Assembly (NCBI GenBank): GCA_900466605.1
Contig: UBMU01000001.1
Span: 151,514 to 215,513, forward strand
Origin: Hyphomicrobiales bacterium
GTDB lineage: Bacteria > Pseudomonadota > Alphaproteobacteria > Rhizobiales > Rhizobiaceae
Direction of reading: 5' to 3'
Length of the DNA: 64,000 bases
Under the pieces are notes generated by a model. The model was not told where the DNA came from, ran no database searches, and saw nothing but the letters and a program-made list of their open reading frames with translations. Shown here piece by piece: positions 9,560 to 19,162 of the stretch (its first letter is position 1; the number at the start of each line of letters is the position of its first letter). The translations under genes and the position numbers were made by a program.

Positions 9560-10966
9560 TCAAACTGCCTTCATCTGCGGGTAGAAGCGCTCCGCGAGAT
9601 GCTCACCAACTGCGTAGGCCTGGCTGACGATCTCCGGAACGAGATCGATGTCAGGCAGACTGCCTTGGCCAAGCGGGCCGACGGCAAACAATCCGTCGAC
9701 CGTTGACCCATCCTCGAGCAAGGGCTGACCGCGTTGATCGACCGCCAGACCAAGAGCCAGTTCGTCCGGCAGGGCCAATCCTTCACTGAGCAGGCTGGCA
9801 AGCAGCGGCGAGTTCAATTGAGGTCCTCGGCAGCGGCAATCCAGAATACGCTCCGCATGGACGATCTCGTCGGTGCCCGAACCGGCCGGCCGGAAGAAGA
9901 GGCCGCTCATGCCCTGGCGACCTATGAGACCGCGGCGAAGAACAGTATTGCCACTCGCCAGCTCGCCTTGAAGGCGGGCATAGATGGCTTCGGGCAGACG
10001 GTTGCGATGGCTGTCGTAGATAGCTCGAAGATGGCGGTTGAACTGGTGCTTTTGATGGGCCGGAAGCGCGCGCCAAAGCGACCGGGCGTGCTTGCGCAAA
10101 CCGTTCATGACGGATTGCCAGCTTCGGCCCTCTTCTTCCGCCTCGCGGCAGGCGGTACGGATAGAGCGGAGGATGTCTGGGAGATTGGATGGCAAGGCGT
10201 CTGCAGGAAAAACCGGATCCGCAGAGTTCGGAGTGTGGCTTTGCGGCAGCAAACCGCGCCTCGAGAGGATGGTAACCTGTCCTGCGTAACCCGCATCACG
10301 TAGCTGCAAGAGCTTATCGACGACCCTGATGCCGCTGCCAAGCAGGACGATGTGCGGGCGTGCAATCAGTCGTTGCGCTCTGATCGGTGACAACTCCTGC
10401 TGAGGTTCTTCGACATCCGGCAAGCCGTAACCCGTGGCAAGGACGACGGTATCGAAAAGAGGATTGGTTGGACTTGCGCTCTCAAGCAGGAAGCGGTTGC
10501 CATGGCTCCTGCGAATTGCGACGACCGGTTCGGAGCAGACCTGAACTGTGATGTCCTTGCGGGCGGCTAAGGCTTCAGAGAAGCGTTGATAGACGTAGTC
10601 GCTGAAAATGTCTTTCGGCACGAAGATCTGACGGAATCCCGGGATTGCGGCGGGGACCGCAGCGCGAAATTCCGTGTTGCTACAGAGCCAGTCATTGAAA
10701 TCATCCGTATCGCCGACAGAGACGGAGAGATCGCGGACACGCGTGTTAAGAATCGTGGCGGTCCGCGCCGACGACAGCGCCTGTCCGCCGCTTACGGAAG
10801 AATTGGGATCGAAGAGTTGCAAATGGAAAGGCCGATGCACCGACTTCATCATGGCGATTGCCATCATCATTCCGGAAAAGCCGCGGCCGACAATGGCAAA
10901 ACGCGGCACGGCGGAGATCTGTGCTGCCGCCGCGGATTTCGAAGAAAAAAGGCCCTGAACCGTCAT
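9560..10966 (-). CDS. FAD/NAD(P)-binding protein, flavin-dependent oxidoreductase-like
   Basis: A 468-residue protein with an N-terminal Rossmann fold (AIVGRGFSGMMMAIAM, GxGxxG), matching the FAD-NAD(P)-binding family of YdhS/HI0933-like proteins. A second dinucleotide segment is VVLATGYGLPDVEE, and a third, IVLLGSGIRVVDKL (GxGxxxVD), lies midway. The C-terminal region carries an FAD-contacting stretch, DGLFAVGPLGQGSLPD. The ATG at 10966 is preferred because GGGGAGTTGAG lies just upstream; a longer in-frame start lacks such a site. The substrate is unknown. The gene stands alone, and its stop abuts the stop of the SURF1 gene. Confidence 0.85.
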   Translation of the reverse strand: MTVQGLFSSKSAAAAQISAVPRFAIVGRGFSGMMMAIAMMKSVHRPFHLQLFDPNSSVSGGQALSSARTATILNTRVRDLSVSVGDTDDFNDWLCSNTEFRAAVPAAIPGFRQIFVPKDIFSDYVYQRFSEALAARKDITVQVCSEPVVAIRRSHGNRFLLESASPTNPLFDTVVLATGYGLPDVEEPQQELSPIRAQRLIARPHIVLLGSGIRVVDKLLQLRDAGYAGQVTILSRRGLLPQSHTPNSADPVFPADALPSNLPDILRSIRTACREAEEEGRSWQSVMNGLRKHARSLWRALPAHQKHQFNRHLRAIYDSHRNRLPEAIYARLQGELASGNTVLRRGLIGRQGMSGLFFRPAGSGTDEIVHAERILDCRCRGPQLNSPLLASLLSEGLALPDELALGLAVDQRGQPLLEDGSTVDGLFAVGPLGQGSLPDIDLVPEIVSQAYAVGEHLAERFYPQMKAV

Positions 10967-11370
10967 CTCAACTCCCCTGCGACCCTCGCGCATCGTGTCT
11001 CGACTGGTTTCAACGCGGGAAAAATCGCTCGCGCGTTGAGCTGGTTCATGCGGTGTTCAAACCGCTCATAGTCTATCAAACTGGTCGTGTATCAAAGCTC
11101 CAAAAGATGATTTAGGCAAGCCTTTTGTTCCGGGCTTCAGCCTACGCTGATGATAACCGCCGGAAACCATTTGAATATTTCGCGATAGAAAGACCGTTCT
11201 CGGACGCTGCTTTCACGGTCGTCGGTGCGCTCACGATAAAATAACCAACTGGTGAATTCTTGACTTGAAGGGCCGAAAGGAATCGGCAAAAGTAAGGGTG
11301 CTAATCAATCCGTTCAGGATTCGTCTTCCGGACCAGCGTCCGACCCACACCTCTGTTTTGGAACAATACA
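10967..11370. promoter_or_regulatory. Divergent intergenic region, FAD gene / ABC exporter
   Basis: A 404-base spacer between divergent genes. It must contain two promoters, but I see no convincing operator, RNA gene or additional open frame. Confidence 0.45.
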
Positions 11371-13224
11371 GTGAGCAGCGATGCTTTAACACGCGCGACG
11401 AAGCCATCGGCTTCGATGGAGAAGGCGACTGCGGCAGGCTGGGGCAAAGGCCTCTTCACGCTTGTGCGCATCACTGTCATGGCGTTTCGCCATCCCTGGC
11501 AATCCGGTTTCGCCATTGGCGCAACTCTCGTGGCCTCTACCTTCCAGCTGATGATCCCTCGCCTGCTCGGCCAGGCGGTTGACCATACGCAGGTGGCTAT
11601 GGAAGGTGGCCAGGCGGGGCAAATGGCCCAGGATGCGTTGCTTGCGACCGCATTGATGCTTCTCGGAGCCAGTGTCCTTCGCGGCATCTTCACGATGGTT
11701 CAAAACTACTTCAGCGAAAGCGTCGGCCATCATATGGGTTATGAGCTGCGCCTAGCCTGCTATGAGAAGATCCAGCGGCTTTCCTTCAGCTTTCACGATA
11801 GCGTCCACTCGGGTGACCTAATTACCATCGGCCTTCTCGACCTCGAAGGGGTGCGCATGTATTTCTCGACGGCGCTCGTGCGCATGGTGCTTTTGACCAT
11901 GCTGATCGGCATCGGCGCCTACATGCTGCTTTCCACCGATGTCGTTCTCGGCCTTCTGGCCCTGAGCTTCGTGCCCTTTGTTGCCTGGCGCTCTTCGGCC
12001 ACGCAGCTGCGGTTGCGCGCGACTTGGCTCGACCTGCAGGAACGTCTGTCGGTGTTGACGCGCATCATGGAGGAGAATCTCGGAGGCATTCGCGTGGTAC
12101 GGGCCTTTGCCGCACAGGCGCACGAAATGATGAAGTTCGAGAGGGCTTCTCAGAACGCCTTGGCGCTGGCCCATCAGCGCGTCGGCATTCGTGTCGTCAA
12201 TACCAGCGCGATGACGTTCTCTTTCTTTGTGGCGATGGGGCTCGTTCTTTGGATCGGCGGCGCAAAGGTGATGTCCGGGGAGATCACCGTTGGCACACTT
12301 GCATCCTTCTTGACCTTCATGACGATCCTGCAGATGCCCGTCCGCCAGCTTGGCCTCATGGTCAACGCCTTTGCGCGCGCCTCGACCTGCGGCACGAGGC
12401 TTTTCAATCTGCTCGATCTCGAGGTTGCCGTGCGTAACTCCGCTGACGCCAAGGATTTGGCGCTGACAGACGGCACACTTCGTTTTGAGAATGTAAGCTT
12501 CGCCTATCCGAGTTCGCCGATGCATGAGGTGTTGCGCAACGTCTCCTTCGAGGCAAGGCGCGGCGAGACCATTGGCATCGTCGGACCGCCCGGTAGCGGC
12601 AAGTCGACGCTTGCGCACCTCATCCCGCGCTTTTATGACGTGACGGAAGGCAGGATTGCCATCGACGGGCAGGATATCCGCAAGGCGACCTTGCAGTCGC
12701 TTCGCCGCGCGGTCGCCGTCGTACAGCAGGATTCCTTTCTATTCACCACCTCAATCGAAAACAACATCGCTTATGGAGACCCCTGGGCGAAGGAGAGCCG
12801 TATCGAACGGGCAAGTGAGAGCGCGCAGTTGCACAACTACGTGCTCGGCCTACCGACGGGCTATGACACGGTCGTCGGCGAGCGGGGGGTGTCGCTCTCG
12901 GGCGGCCAGCGCCAGCGACTGTCGATCGCCCGCGCGCTGATGCTGAAGCCCGCAGTCATGGTGTTCGATGATTCAACGGCGGCGATCGACGCCGCAACCG
13001 AACAGCGCATTCGTGCGGCGATGCGTACATATGCGGCTGATCGCGTCACGATCATCGTTGCACATCGTCTCAGTTCGCTGATGCATGCCGACCAGATCCT
13101 GTTCGTCGAGAATGGAGAAATCGTCGAGCGCGGCACACATCATGAATTGCTGGCTGCGGGTGGTCGCTACAAAGCGCTCTACGACCTGCAGGTGCGACCG
13201 GGCGACGAGGCCCTCAGGGCCTAG
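11371..13224 (+). CDS. ABC exporter half-transporter, subunit with degenerate Walker B
   Basis: A 617-residue type IV ABC exporter subunit: six transmembrane helices (residues about 30-330) followed by an NBD. Walker A is GPPGSGKST, the Q-loop is VVQQDSFLF, the signature LSGGQRQRLSIARAL is canonical, and the switch is VAHRL. The catalytic Glu after Walker B is Asp here (VMVFDDSTAAID). The gene starts with GTG, with GGAA seven bases upstream, and is followed after 11 bases by a second half-transporter, so the two almost certainly form a heterodimer. Heterodimeric exporters of the TM287/288 and BmrCD type have the same asymmetry. The substrate (lipid, drug or peptide) is not evident. Confidence 0.92.
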   Translation: MSSDALTRATKPSASMEKATAAGWGKGLFTLVRITVMAFRHPWQSGFAIGATLVASTFQLMIPRLLGQAVDHTQVAMEGGQAGQMAQDALLATALMLLGASVLRGIFTMVQNYFSESVGHHMGYELRLACYEKIQRLSFSFHDSVHSGDLITIGLLDLEGVRMYFSTALVRMVLLTMLIGIGAYMLLSTDVVLGLLALSFVPFVAWRSSATQLRLRATWLDLQERLSVLTRIMEENLGGIRVVRAFAAQAHEMMKFERASQNALALAHQRVGIRVVNTSAMTFSFFVAMGLVLWIGGAKVMSGEITVGTLASFLTFMTILQMPVRQLGLMVNAFARASTCGTRLFNLLDLEVAVRNSADAKDLALTDGTLRFENVSFAYPSSPMHEVLRNVSFEARRGETIGIVGPPGSGKSTLAHLIPRFYDVTEGRIAIDGQDIRKATLQSLRRAVAVVQQDSFLFTTSIENNIAYGDPWAKESRIERASESAQLHNYVLGLPTGYDTVVGERGVSLSGGQRQRLSIARALMLKPAVMVFDDSTAAIDAATEQRIRAAMRTYAADRVTIIVAHRLSSLMHADQILFVENGEIVERGTHHELLAAGGRYKALYDLQVRPGDEALRA

Positions 13225-13235
13225 GGAGGAAAGAA

Positions 13236-15134
13236 ATGGCCGAGGAACTGGAAACCGAACGTTCCGACGTTCGCGAGGACGGTCGCCGCCCGCCGCGCGC
13301 GGTCGTAGGGTCCCATCGCGTCGAGGAGGAGATGTTCGGTAAGGCCTTTGACGGCAATATCATCAAACGTATCTGGGCTTTCGTGCATCCGTATCGCAAG
13401 CAGGTTCTGCTGTCTGTCGTCGCGGTTTTGACGTTTACGTCCATGCAGCTGCTGATCCCGCTGATCATCCGCTATGCCATTGATCATGGGATGCAGCCGG
13501 GGGGAAGTCGTTCAGCGCTTACATGGGCGATGGTCGCATTTCTCGCTGCCATCGTTGCCAACTACTGCGCTAGCTATTGGCAAGAGACACTCGTGGGGAA
13601 CGTCGCCGAGGAGGTTCTCTTCGACATTCGCAAGGCGATGTTTTCGCATCTCCAGCGAGTTTCGCTGTCTTTCATGGACAAAACCGAAGTCGGACGCCTC
13701 ATGTCGCGCCTGCAGGGCGATGTCAATTCGATGCAGGAATTCCTGGAAACCTCCGTGCTTTCGGTCGGCGATATCGCGCTGCTTTTCGGTATCGTCCTCG
13801 TCATGCTCTATCTCGATTTCAAGCTCGGCCTTCTGACGCTCTCGGTGCTGCCGATCCTCTTTGTCGTTCGGCTTTTCTGGCTGCCTCTAGCGCGCAAATC
13901 ATTCATGGCCGCGCATGAGACCAATTCCGTCGCGAACGGGGCACTGGCCGAGGCGATCCACGGAGTGCGAGCAGTCCAGAGCATGGACCGCCAGGGCGTC
14001 AACTTCATGCTTTATGACGACAAGGCGAAGGCGAACCTGAAGACGCATCTGACTGCGGCGCGCTATGCTCAGGTGATGGTGCCGATCGTAGACTCGTTGA
14101 CAGGTGTTGCCATGGCGCTCGTCATCGTCGTCGGTGGTGCACGCGTCCTCAATCAGGCGCTCGATGTCGGCGTACTCGTCGCCTTCCTTTTCTACATCCA
14201 GCGTTTCTTCGATCCGATCCGCTCGTTGACCCTGCAGTATTCAGTGATGCAGCGCGCCATGGCATCGGGGCAGCGGCTGACCGAGGTTCTGGATGTGCCG
14301 ATCGACATCAAGGACGCTCCAGATGCCAAGGAACTGTCCGCCGACATGGACGGCACGGTGGAATTTCGCGATGTGGTCTTCGGATACAATCCAAAGCATC
14401 CAGTTCTCAAGCACGTCAGCTTCAAGGTGAACCCCGGCGAGACGGTCGCGCTTGTTGGCCCGACGGGTTCGGGCAAGTCGAGCTGCATGTCTCTGATCCA
14501 TCGCTTCTACGACGTTCAGCAAGGCCAAGTGCTGGTCGGTGGGCACGATGTGCGCGACTTGACTCAGGATTCGCTCGGCGACCAGATCGCCATGGTCTTG
14601 CAAGAGCCGTTCCTGTTCACTGGAACGGTGTTCGAAAACATTCGGTATCACAAGGCGGAGGCGACCCGCGAACGGGTCGTCGAGGCGGCCAAGGCCGTCG
14701 GCGCCCACGACTTCATCATGCGTCTGCCGCAGGGTTATGACAGCATGCTGGGTGAGCGTGGTGGCAACCTGTCGCTCGGGCAGCGCCAGCTACTTAGCTT
14801 CGCGCGGGCGCTGGTGGCCGACGCTAAGATCCTGGTGCTGGACGAGGCAACCGCCAATATCGACAGCTATACGGAGATGCTGATCCAGAAGGCACTCGTC
14901 AAGCTCCTCGAAAACCGCACCGGGCTAGTCATCGCCCACCGCCTTGCCACAATCCGGGAAGCAGATCGCATCATCGTCCTGCAGAACGGCGAAGTGATCG
15001 AGAGTGGCAACCATCGACAGTTGATGACGAGCGGCAAGCTCTACTCACGGCTCTACAATCTGAATTACGCGTCCTTCGACGATATTCCGAACACGGTTAT
15101 GGAGGAGGCTACGGGGAGCGGTTCAGCCACGTAA
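13236..15134 (+). CDS. ABC exporter half-transporter, subunit with canonical Walker B
   Basis: A 632-residue partner of the upstream gene, preceded by a GGAGG site. After a roughly 45-residue charged N-terminal extension come six transmembrane helices and an NBD with Walker A GPTGSGKSS, Q-loop VLQEPFLF, Walker B ILVLDEATANID (catalytic Glu present) and switch IAHRL. Its signature is LSLGQ instead of LSGGQ. In a head-to-tail dimer this altered signature faces the degenerate Walker B of the partner, giving one inactive and one active ATP site. The sequence therefore supports an obligate heterodimer. Confidence 0.92.
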   Translation: MAEELETERSDVREDGRRPPRAVVGSHRVEEEMFGKAFDGNIIKRIWAFVHPYRKQVLLSVVAVLTFTSMQLLIPLIIRYAIDHGMQPGGSRSALTWAMVAFLAAIVANYCASYWQETLVGNVAEEVLFDIRKAMFSHLQRVSLSFMDKTEVGRLMSRLQGDVNSMQEFLETSVLSVGDIALLFGIVLVMLYLDFKLGLLTLSVLPILFVVRLFWLPLARKSFMAAHETNSVANGALAEAIHGVRAVQSMDRQGVNFMLYDDKAKANLKTHLTAARYAQVMVPIVDSLTGVAMALVIVVGGARVLNQALDVGVLVAFLFYIQRFFDPIRSLTLQYSVMQRAMASGQRLTEVLDVPIDIKDAPDAKELSADMDGTVEFRDVVFGYNPKHPVLKHVSFKVNPGETVALVGPTGSGKSSCMSLIHRFYDVQQGQVLVGGHDVRDLTQDSLGDQIAMVLQEPFLFTGTVFENIRYHKAEATRERVVEAAKAVGAHDFIMRLPQGYDSMLGERGGNLSLGQRQLLSFARALVADAKILVLDEATANIDSYTEMLIQKALVKLLENRTGLVIAHRLATIREADRIIVLQNGEVIESGNHRQLMTSGKLYSRLYNLNYASFDDIPNTVMEEATGSGSAT

Positions 15135-15182
15135 ATTCAAGCCCTTCCAGGCAATGTTACTTTTTCAAGAGGAGGATCTTCC

Positions 15183-16214
15183 ATGGATTATCGCAGGCTT
15201 GGCCATAGCGGAGCAGTCGTCACCACATTCTGCCTCGGCACCATGACATTCGGTGCAGAGGCAGATGAAGCGGCATCGCACACGCTACTTGACGACTACT
15301 TCGCATGGGGCGGGAACTTCATCGACACAGCCGATGTTTATAGCGCCGGCAAGTCCGAGGAAATCATCGGCAGGTGGCTGAAAGCGCGGCCGACGGAGGC
15401 CAAGCAGGCCGTGATCGCCACCAAAGGCCGGTTTCCGATGGGGCTGGGTCCGAACGACATCGGCCTTTCGCGCCGACACCTCAACCAGGCCCTCGACGCC
15501 TCGCTGGTCCGCCTTGGCGTCGAGCACATCGACCTATATCAAATGCATGCATGGGATGCTTTGACGCCGATTGAGGAGACGCTGCGTTTTCTCGACGATG
15601 CCGTGTCGGCCGGCAAGATCGGCTATTACGGTTTCTCCAACTACGTCGGATGGCAGATCGCCAAGGCATCCGAAATTGCCAAGGCGCGAGGCTACACCCG
15701 GCCGGTCACGCTGCAGCCGCAATATAGTCTGCTGGTTCGCGATATCGAGTTGGAGATCGTCGCTGCATGCCAGGACGCCGGCATGGGCCTTCTGCCATGG
15801 TCGCCGCTCGGCGGCGGCTGGCTGACAGGCAAGTACCGGCGCGACCAGGAACCAACCGGTGCCACCCGCTTGGGTGAGAACCCGAACCGGGGAATGGAAT
15901 CCTACGCCCAGCGCAACGCGCAAGAACGGACATGGGCGATCATCGAGACGGTAGAAACCATCGCCAAGGCTCGTGGCGTCAGCATGGCACAGGTCGCGCT
16001 TGCCTGGACGGTGGCGCGACCGGCGGTAACATCCGTCATTCTCGGAGCGCGTACGAGCGAGCAACTCGCGGACAACCTCGCTGCCGCAAAACTTTCGCTT
16101 TCCGAAAAGGAAATGAAGAAGCTCAGCGATGTCAGCCAGCCGCACGTCGCCGACTACCCCTACGGGTCCGGCGGCACCAACCAGCGGCATCGCAAGATCG
16201 AAGGTGGACGATAA
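15183..16214 (+). CDS. Aldo/keto reductase
   Basis: A 343-residue NADPH-dependent TIM-barrel oxidoreductase of the YajO/Tas-like group. The catalytic tetrad is visible: Asp and Tyr in FIDTADVYSAGKSEEIIG (residues about 50-67), Lys in ATKGRF, and His in YQMHAWD. The cofactor-binding C-terminal segment is SVILGARTSEQLADNL. The start follows a strong AGAGGAGG site, 48 bases after the exporter genes, so it may be co-transcribed with them. The physiological substrate is unknown. Confidence 0.92.
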   Translation: MDYRRLGHSGAVVTTFCLGTMTFGAEADEAASHTLLDDYFAWGGNFIDTADVYSAGKSEEIIGRWLKARPTEAKQAVIATKGRFPMGLGPNDIGLSRRHLNQALDASLVRLGVEHIDLYQMHAWDALTPIEETLRFLDDAVSAGKIGYYGFSNYVGWQIAKASEIAKARGYTRPVTLQPQYSLLVRDIELEIVAACQDAGMGLLPWSPLGGGWLTGKYRRDQEPTGATRLGENPNRGMESYAQRNAQERTWAIIETVETIAKARGVSMAQVALAWTVARPAVTSVILGARTSEQLADNLAAAKLSLSEKEMKKLSDVSQPHVADYPYGSGGTNQRHRKIEGGR

Positions 16215-16225
16215 ATATCGTTCGC

Positions 16226-16250
16226 GGCGGCCGAATCTGGTTCGGCCGCC
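16226..16250. terminator. Stem-loop between convergent genes
   Basis: A perfect 10-bp stem GGCGGCCGAA (16226-16235) with TTCGGCCGCC (16241-16250) and a five-base loop, placed between the aldo/keto reductase stop and the convergent ATPase stop. There is no long T-run, so it is a probable but weak bidirectional terminator. Confidence 0.65.
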
Positions 16251-16257
16251 GTATTGA

Positions 16258-17328
16258 TCAAAGACGTACGCCGCTATTCTCGTCGAAGAGATGCAGCTGT
16301 GAATGATCGACAGTCACACCGACTGTTTCGCCGGCGCGCGCCGTTCCGCGCCCCGTCTCGACGATCGTCAGTTCCGGCGTCGTTGCTGCCGTGACGAAGG
16401 TCGAGGAGCCGGTCGACTCCACGACGGCGATCGGGACGTCGAATGTGCCCCGCCCTGCCGCCGTTATGCCTATATGTTCCGGACGCATCCCGACCGTCAC
16501 CTTTCGGCCCGCCTGGACTTGATGGTCGACCGCGATCTTTTGCTTTACGCTGCCTAGATCGATCACCAGGCTCTTGCCATCCTCTGCGACAACACCGGGA
16601 ATGAAGTTCATCGCCGGCGATCCGATGAAGCCGGCAACGAACTTGTTTGCCGGCGTATCGTAAAGCTCGAGCGGCTTGCCTTGCTGCTCGATAACGCCTT
16701 CCCGCATGACCACCACGTGGTCGGCCATCGTCATAGCCTCGATCTGGTCATGGGTCACGTAGACCGATGTGGCATGCAGCCGGTCGTGCAATGCACGGAT
16801 CTCCTTGCGCATGTGGACCCGAAGTGCCGCGTCCAGGTTGGACAGCGGCTCATCGAACAGGAACGCTTTCGGGTGACGGATGATGGCGCGGCTCATGGCA
16901 ACACGCTGACGCTGGCCACCCGAAAGCTGGCGTGGGTAGCGCTTCAGCAGTTGCGATAGACCGGTGGTCGCGGCAACCTCCTCCGCGGCCTTTTTGGCCT
17001 CAGCCTTGGGAACGCCACGAATGCGGAGGCTGTAGGTCAGGTTTTCCTCGACCGTCATGTGCGGATAGAGCGCATATGACTGGAACACCATGGCAACGTC
17101 GCGTTTGCGTGGCGGAACATTGTTCATCAGCTCGCCGGCGATCTTCAATTCGCCCTCGGATATTGTCTCGAGCCCTGCGAGGGAACGCAGGAGCGTGGAC
17201 TTCCCGCAGCCCGACGGGCCGACGAGCGCAACGAAGGTGCCCTTGGCAATCGTTAGGTTGATATTCTTGAGAGCATGGAACGCGCCGTAGTGCTTATTGA
17301 CGCCGCTGAGCTCGATCTGATTTGTCAT
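16258..17328 (-). CDS. Sugar ABC importer ATPase (UgpC/MalK type)
   Basis: A 356-residue ATPase of the CUT1 class. Motifs are Walker A GPSGCGKST, signature LSGGQRQRVAMSRAI and Walker B AFLFDEPLSNLD, followed by a C-terminal OB-type regulatory domain (MRPEHIGI) of the UgpC/MalK kind. I chose the ATG at 17328 because it overlaps the stop of the upstream permease (ATGA) and gives the family's usual N-terminus; the frame is open further upstream but inside the permease gene. It is the last gene of the LacI-controlled operon. It may also power the ATPase-less importer near 48.4-51.5 kb, as shared MsmX-type ATPases do elsewhere; that is only an inference. Confidence 0.94.
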   Translation of the reverse strand: MTNQIELSGVNKHYGAFHALKNINLTIAKGTFVALVGPSGCGKSTLLRSLAGLETISEGELKIAGELMNNVPPRKRDVAMVFQSYALYPHMTVEENLTYSLRIRGVPKAEAKKAAEEVAATTGLSQLLKRYPRQLSGGQRQRVAMSRAIIRHPKAFLFDEPLSNLDAALRVHMRKEIRALHDRLHATSVYVTHDQIEAMTMADHVVVMREGVIEQQGKPLELYDTPANKFVAGFIGSPAMNFIPGVVAEDGKSLVIDLGSVKQKIAVDHQVQAGRKVTVGMRPEHIGITAAGRGTFDVPIAVVESTGSSTFVTAATTPELTIVETGRGTARAGETVGVTVDHSQLHLFDENSGVRL

Positions 17329-18152
17329 TTGAGGGCTCCAGAGGTGAGGCCGGATACGATGCGGCGCTGCAAGAGAACGAAGATGGCAAGGATCGGTGTG
17401 ACATACATCGTGGCGTAGGCCATGATGTTGTTCCACTCGTTGGTGTTCGGACCCATGAAGGAGTTGAGGCCGACGCTCGCCGGCTGGAGCTCGGCTGCCT
17501 GGATCATCGACTTCGAATAGACGAACTCGCCGAAGGCCTGCATGAAGATGAGGATAGCGCTGACCAGGATACCGTTTCGGGCCAGCGGCAACACGATGCT
17601 GAAGAATGCGCCGACGCGCGAATTGCCGTCGACCAGGGCCGCCTCCTCAAGCTCCATCGGCACCGCCATGAAGGTGGCACGAACGAGGACCACGAAGAAG
17701 GGCATGCTTTTTGCAGCGATCGCGATGATGACCGCGATTCGAGGATAGTTCAGCATGCCGAGCTGCGAGAAGCCAACGAAGATCGGAGTCACCATCAGTG
17801 ATGCCGGCAGAACCTGCAACATCAGGATCAGGAACAACCCGATGTCGACCCAGACGTTGCGGTAGCGCGCCAAGACATAGGCGCAACCGACGCCGAGGAC
17901 AGTGATGAGCGTCACCGAGCCGACAGCGATGACAAGCGAGTTCCAGAGATAGCGGCCCATTCCACGGCTTTCCCAGACGTAGCCATAGGTGCCCCACTGA
18001 GGGTCAGTCGGCCAAAAACTGGGCGGTGTTGCAAACATCTCCGAACCGCTCTTGAGGGCCGTGATGTACATCCAGTAGAGCGGGAAGAGGTAGATCGCCG
18101 CCATGACGATGGCGATCCCGAGCATAAGGCGGTTGCGTGTTGTCTCGCTCAT
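17325..18152 (-). CDS. Sugar ABC importer permease (MalG type)
   Basis: A 275-residue, six-helix permease. The EAA loop reads EAALVDGNSRVGAFFSIVLPLARNG, the ATPase-contact motif of binding-protein-dependent permeases. It follows the MalF-type permease with a four-base ATGA overlap and is followed by the ATPase with another, so all three are translationally coupled. N-terminal helix about residues 10-32. Confidence 0.93.
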   Translation of the reverse strand: MSETTRNRLMLGIAIVMAAIYLFPLYWMYITALKSGSEMFATPPSFWPTDPQWGTYGYVWESRGMGRYLWNSLVIAVGSVTLITVLGVGCAYVLARYRNVWVDIGLFLILMLQVLPASLMVTPIFVGFSQLGMLNYPRIAVIIAIAAKSMPFFVVLVRATFMAVPMELEEAALVDGNSRVGAFFSIVLPLARNGILVSAILIFMQAFGEFVYSKSMIQAAELQPASVGLNSFMGPNTNEWNNIMAYATMYVTPILAIFVLLQRRIVSGLTSGALK

Positions 18153-19051
18153 CCGCGTACCTCATGGCGTGTCGAACGGACATAGACGATTGAGGCGAAC
18201 ATGACGAAGACAATCATGATGACGGAGATGGTCGCGCCCTTGGCGAAATCATATTGGCGGAAAGACAAATCCCAGGCCCAGTATTGCGTGACGTTTGATG
18301 AATTGTTCGGCCCACCTGAAGTGATCGCGGCAAAGAGGTCGAACTGCTGAAGCGTGAAGATCAGGCCGAGGGAAACGATGGCGCCGATTGTTGAGCGCAT
18401 CATCGGCAAGGTGATTGTCCAGAAGCGCTGCCATGCGTTGGCGCCATCGAGTTCGGCCGCTTCATAAAGATCACCCGGGATCCCGGACAGACCGACCGAG
18501 AGCAGGATCATGTTGAAGGCGGTACCGAGCCAGACGTTGGCGATGATGACGGCATAGAGAGAGAAATGCGGGTCCGAACGCCAGAAGATGTTGCTGCTGA
18601 TGATGCCGCTTTCCTTCAGAATGAAGTTGAGGACGCCGAAATCGCCTGACAGGATCCAGTTCCAGATCGCGCCGACGACGAGGCCGGGCATAACCCAGGA
18701 CACCAGGAACAACCCGCGCAACCATGAGGCGCCGGGAAAGTTGACCCAGAAGAACAGCGCGAGACCAAAGCCAATCAGGAACTGGCCGGCGATCGAGCCG
18801 ACGACGAAGATCACGGTATTGCGGAAGATCGGCCAGGTTTCCGGCTGCGCGAAGAGGTCGGTGTAATTCTTGAGGCCGACGAAGGGACGCGAGAAGGTGC
18901 CAAGGCTGAACATGTCAACCTCCTGGAAGCTCATCACGACGTTGTAGATGAGCGGCAGACCTGCCATCACGAAGAGAAACAGGAGTGGAAAGGTGACAAG
19001 CGCGATATCGAATCCGCGGCCGTCCCTGACGCTGGAAAGAATCCTTTTCAT
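18149..19051 (-). CDS. Sugar ABC importer permease (MalF type)
   Basis: A 300-residue inner-membrane permease with the EAA loop EAAELDGANAWQRFWTITLP near residue 205. Family features include the N-terminal LPLIYNVVMSF segment and multiple helices. The ATG is preceded by GGAGG. It lies 111 bases downstream of the binding-protein gene, a spacer containing two hairpins, and overlaps the next permease by four bases. Confidence 0.93.
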   Translation of the reverse strand: MKRILSSVRDGRGFDIALVTFPLLFLFVMAGLPLIYNVVMSFQEVDMFSLGTFSRPFVGLKNYTDLFAQPETWPIFRNTVIFVVGSIAGQFLIGFGLALFFWVNFPGASWLRGLFLVSWVMPGLVVGAIWNWILSGDFGVLNFILKESGIISSNIFWRSDPHFSLYAVIIANVWLGTAFNMILLSVGLSGIPGDLYEAAELDGANAWQRFWTITLPMMRSTIGAIVSLGLIFTLQQFDLFAAITSGGPNNSSNVTQYWAWDLSFRQYDFAKGATISVIMIVFVMFASIVYVRSTRHEVRG

Positions 19052-19072
19052 CGGTCCTCCGATACTCCGAAC

Positions 19073-19145
19073 GGGGCTGTCCTGCGCTCTCGCTTCAAGA
19101 CAGCCCCTGCCGGGAGGAAATGGTGGGATGGCCCAAGGGCCATCC
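19073..19145 (-). other. Paired stem-loops between binding-protein and permease genes
   Basis: Two perfect 9-bp inverted repeats lie in the 111-base spacer: GGGGCTGTC (19073-19081) with GACAGCCCC (19099-19107), and GGATGGCCC (19126-19134) with GGGCCATCC (19137-19145). Hairpins at this position commonly protect the binding-protein mRNA and reduce read-through, giving more binding protein than permease. Confidence 0.7.
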
Positions 19146-19162
19146 GGTTATGCGGGGTGAGA

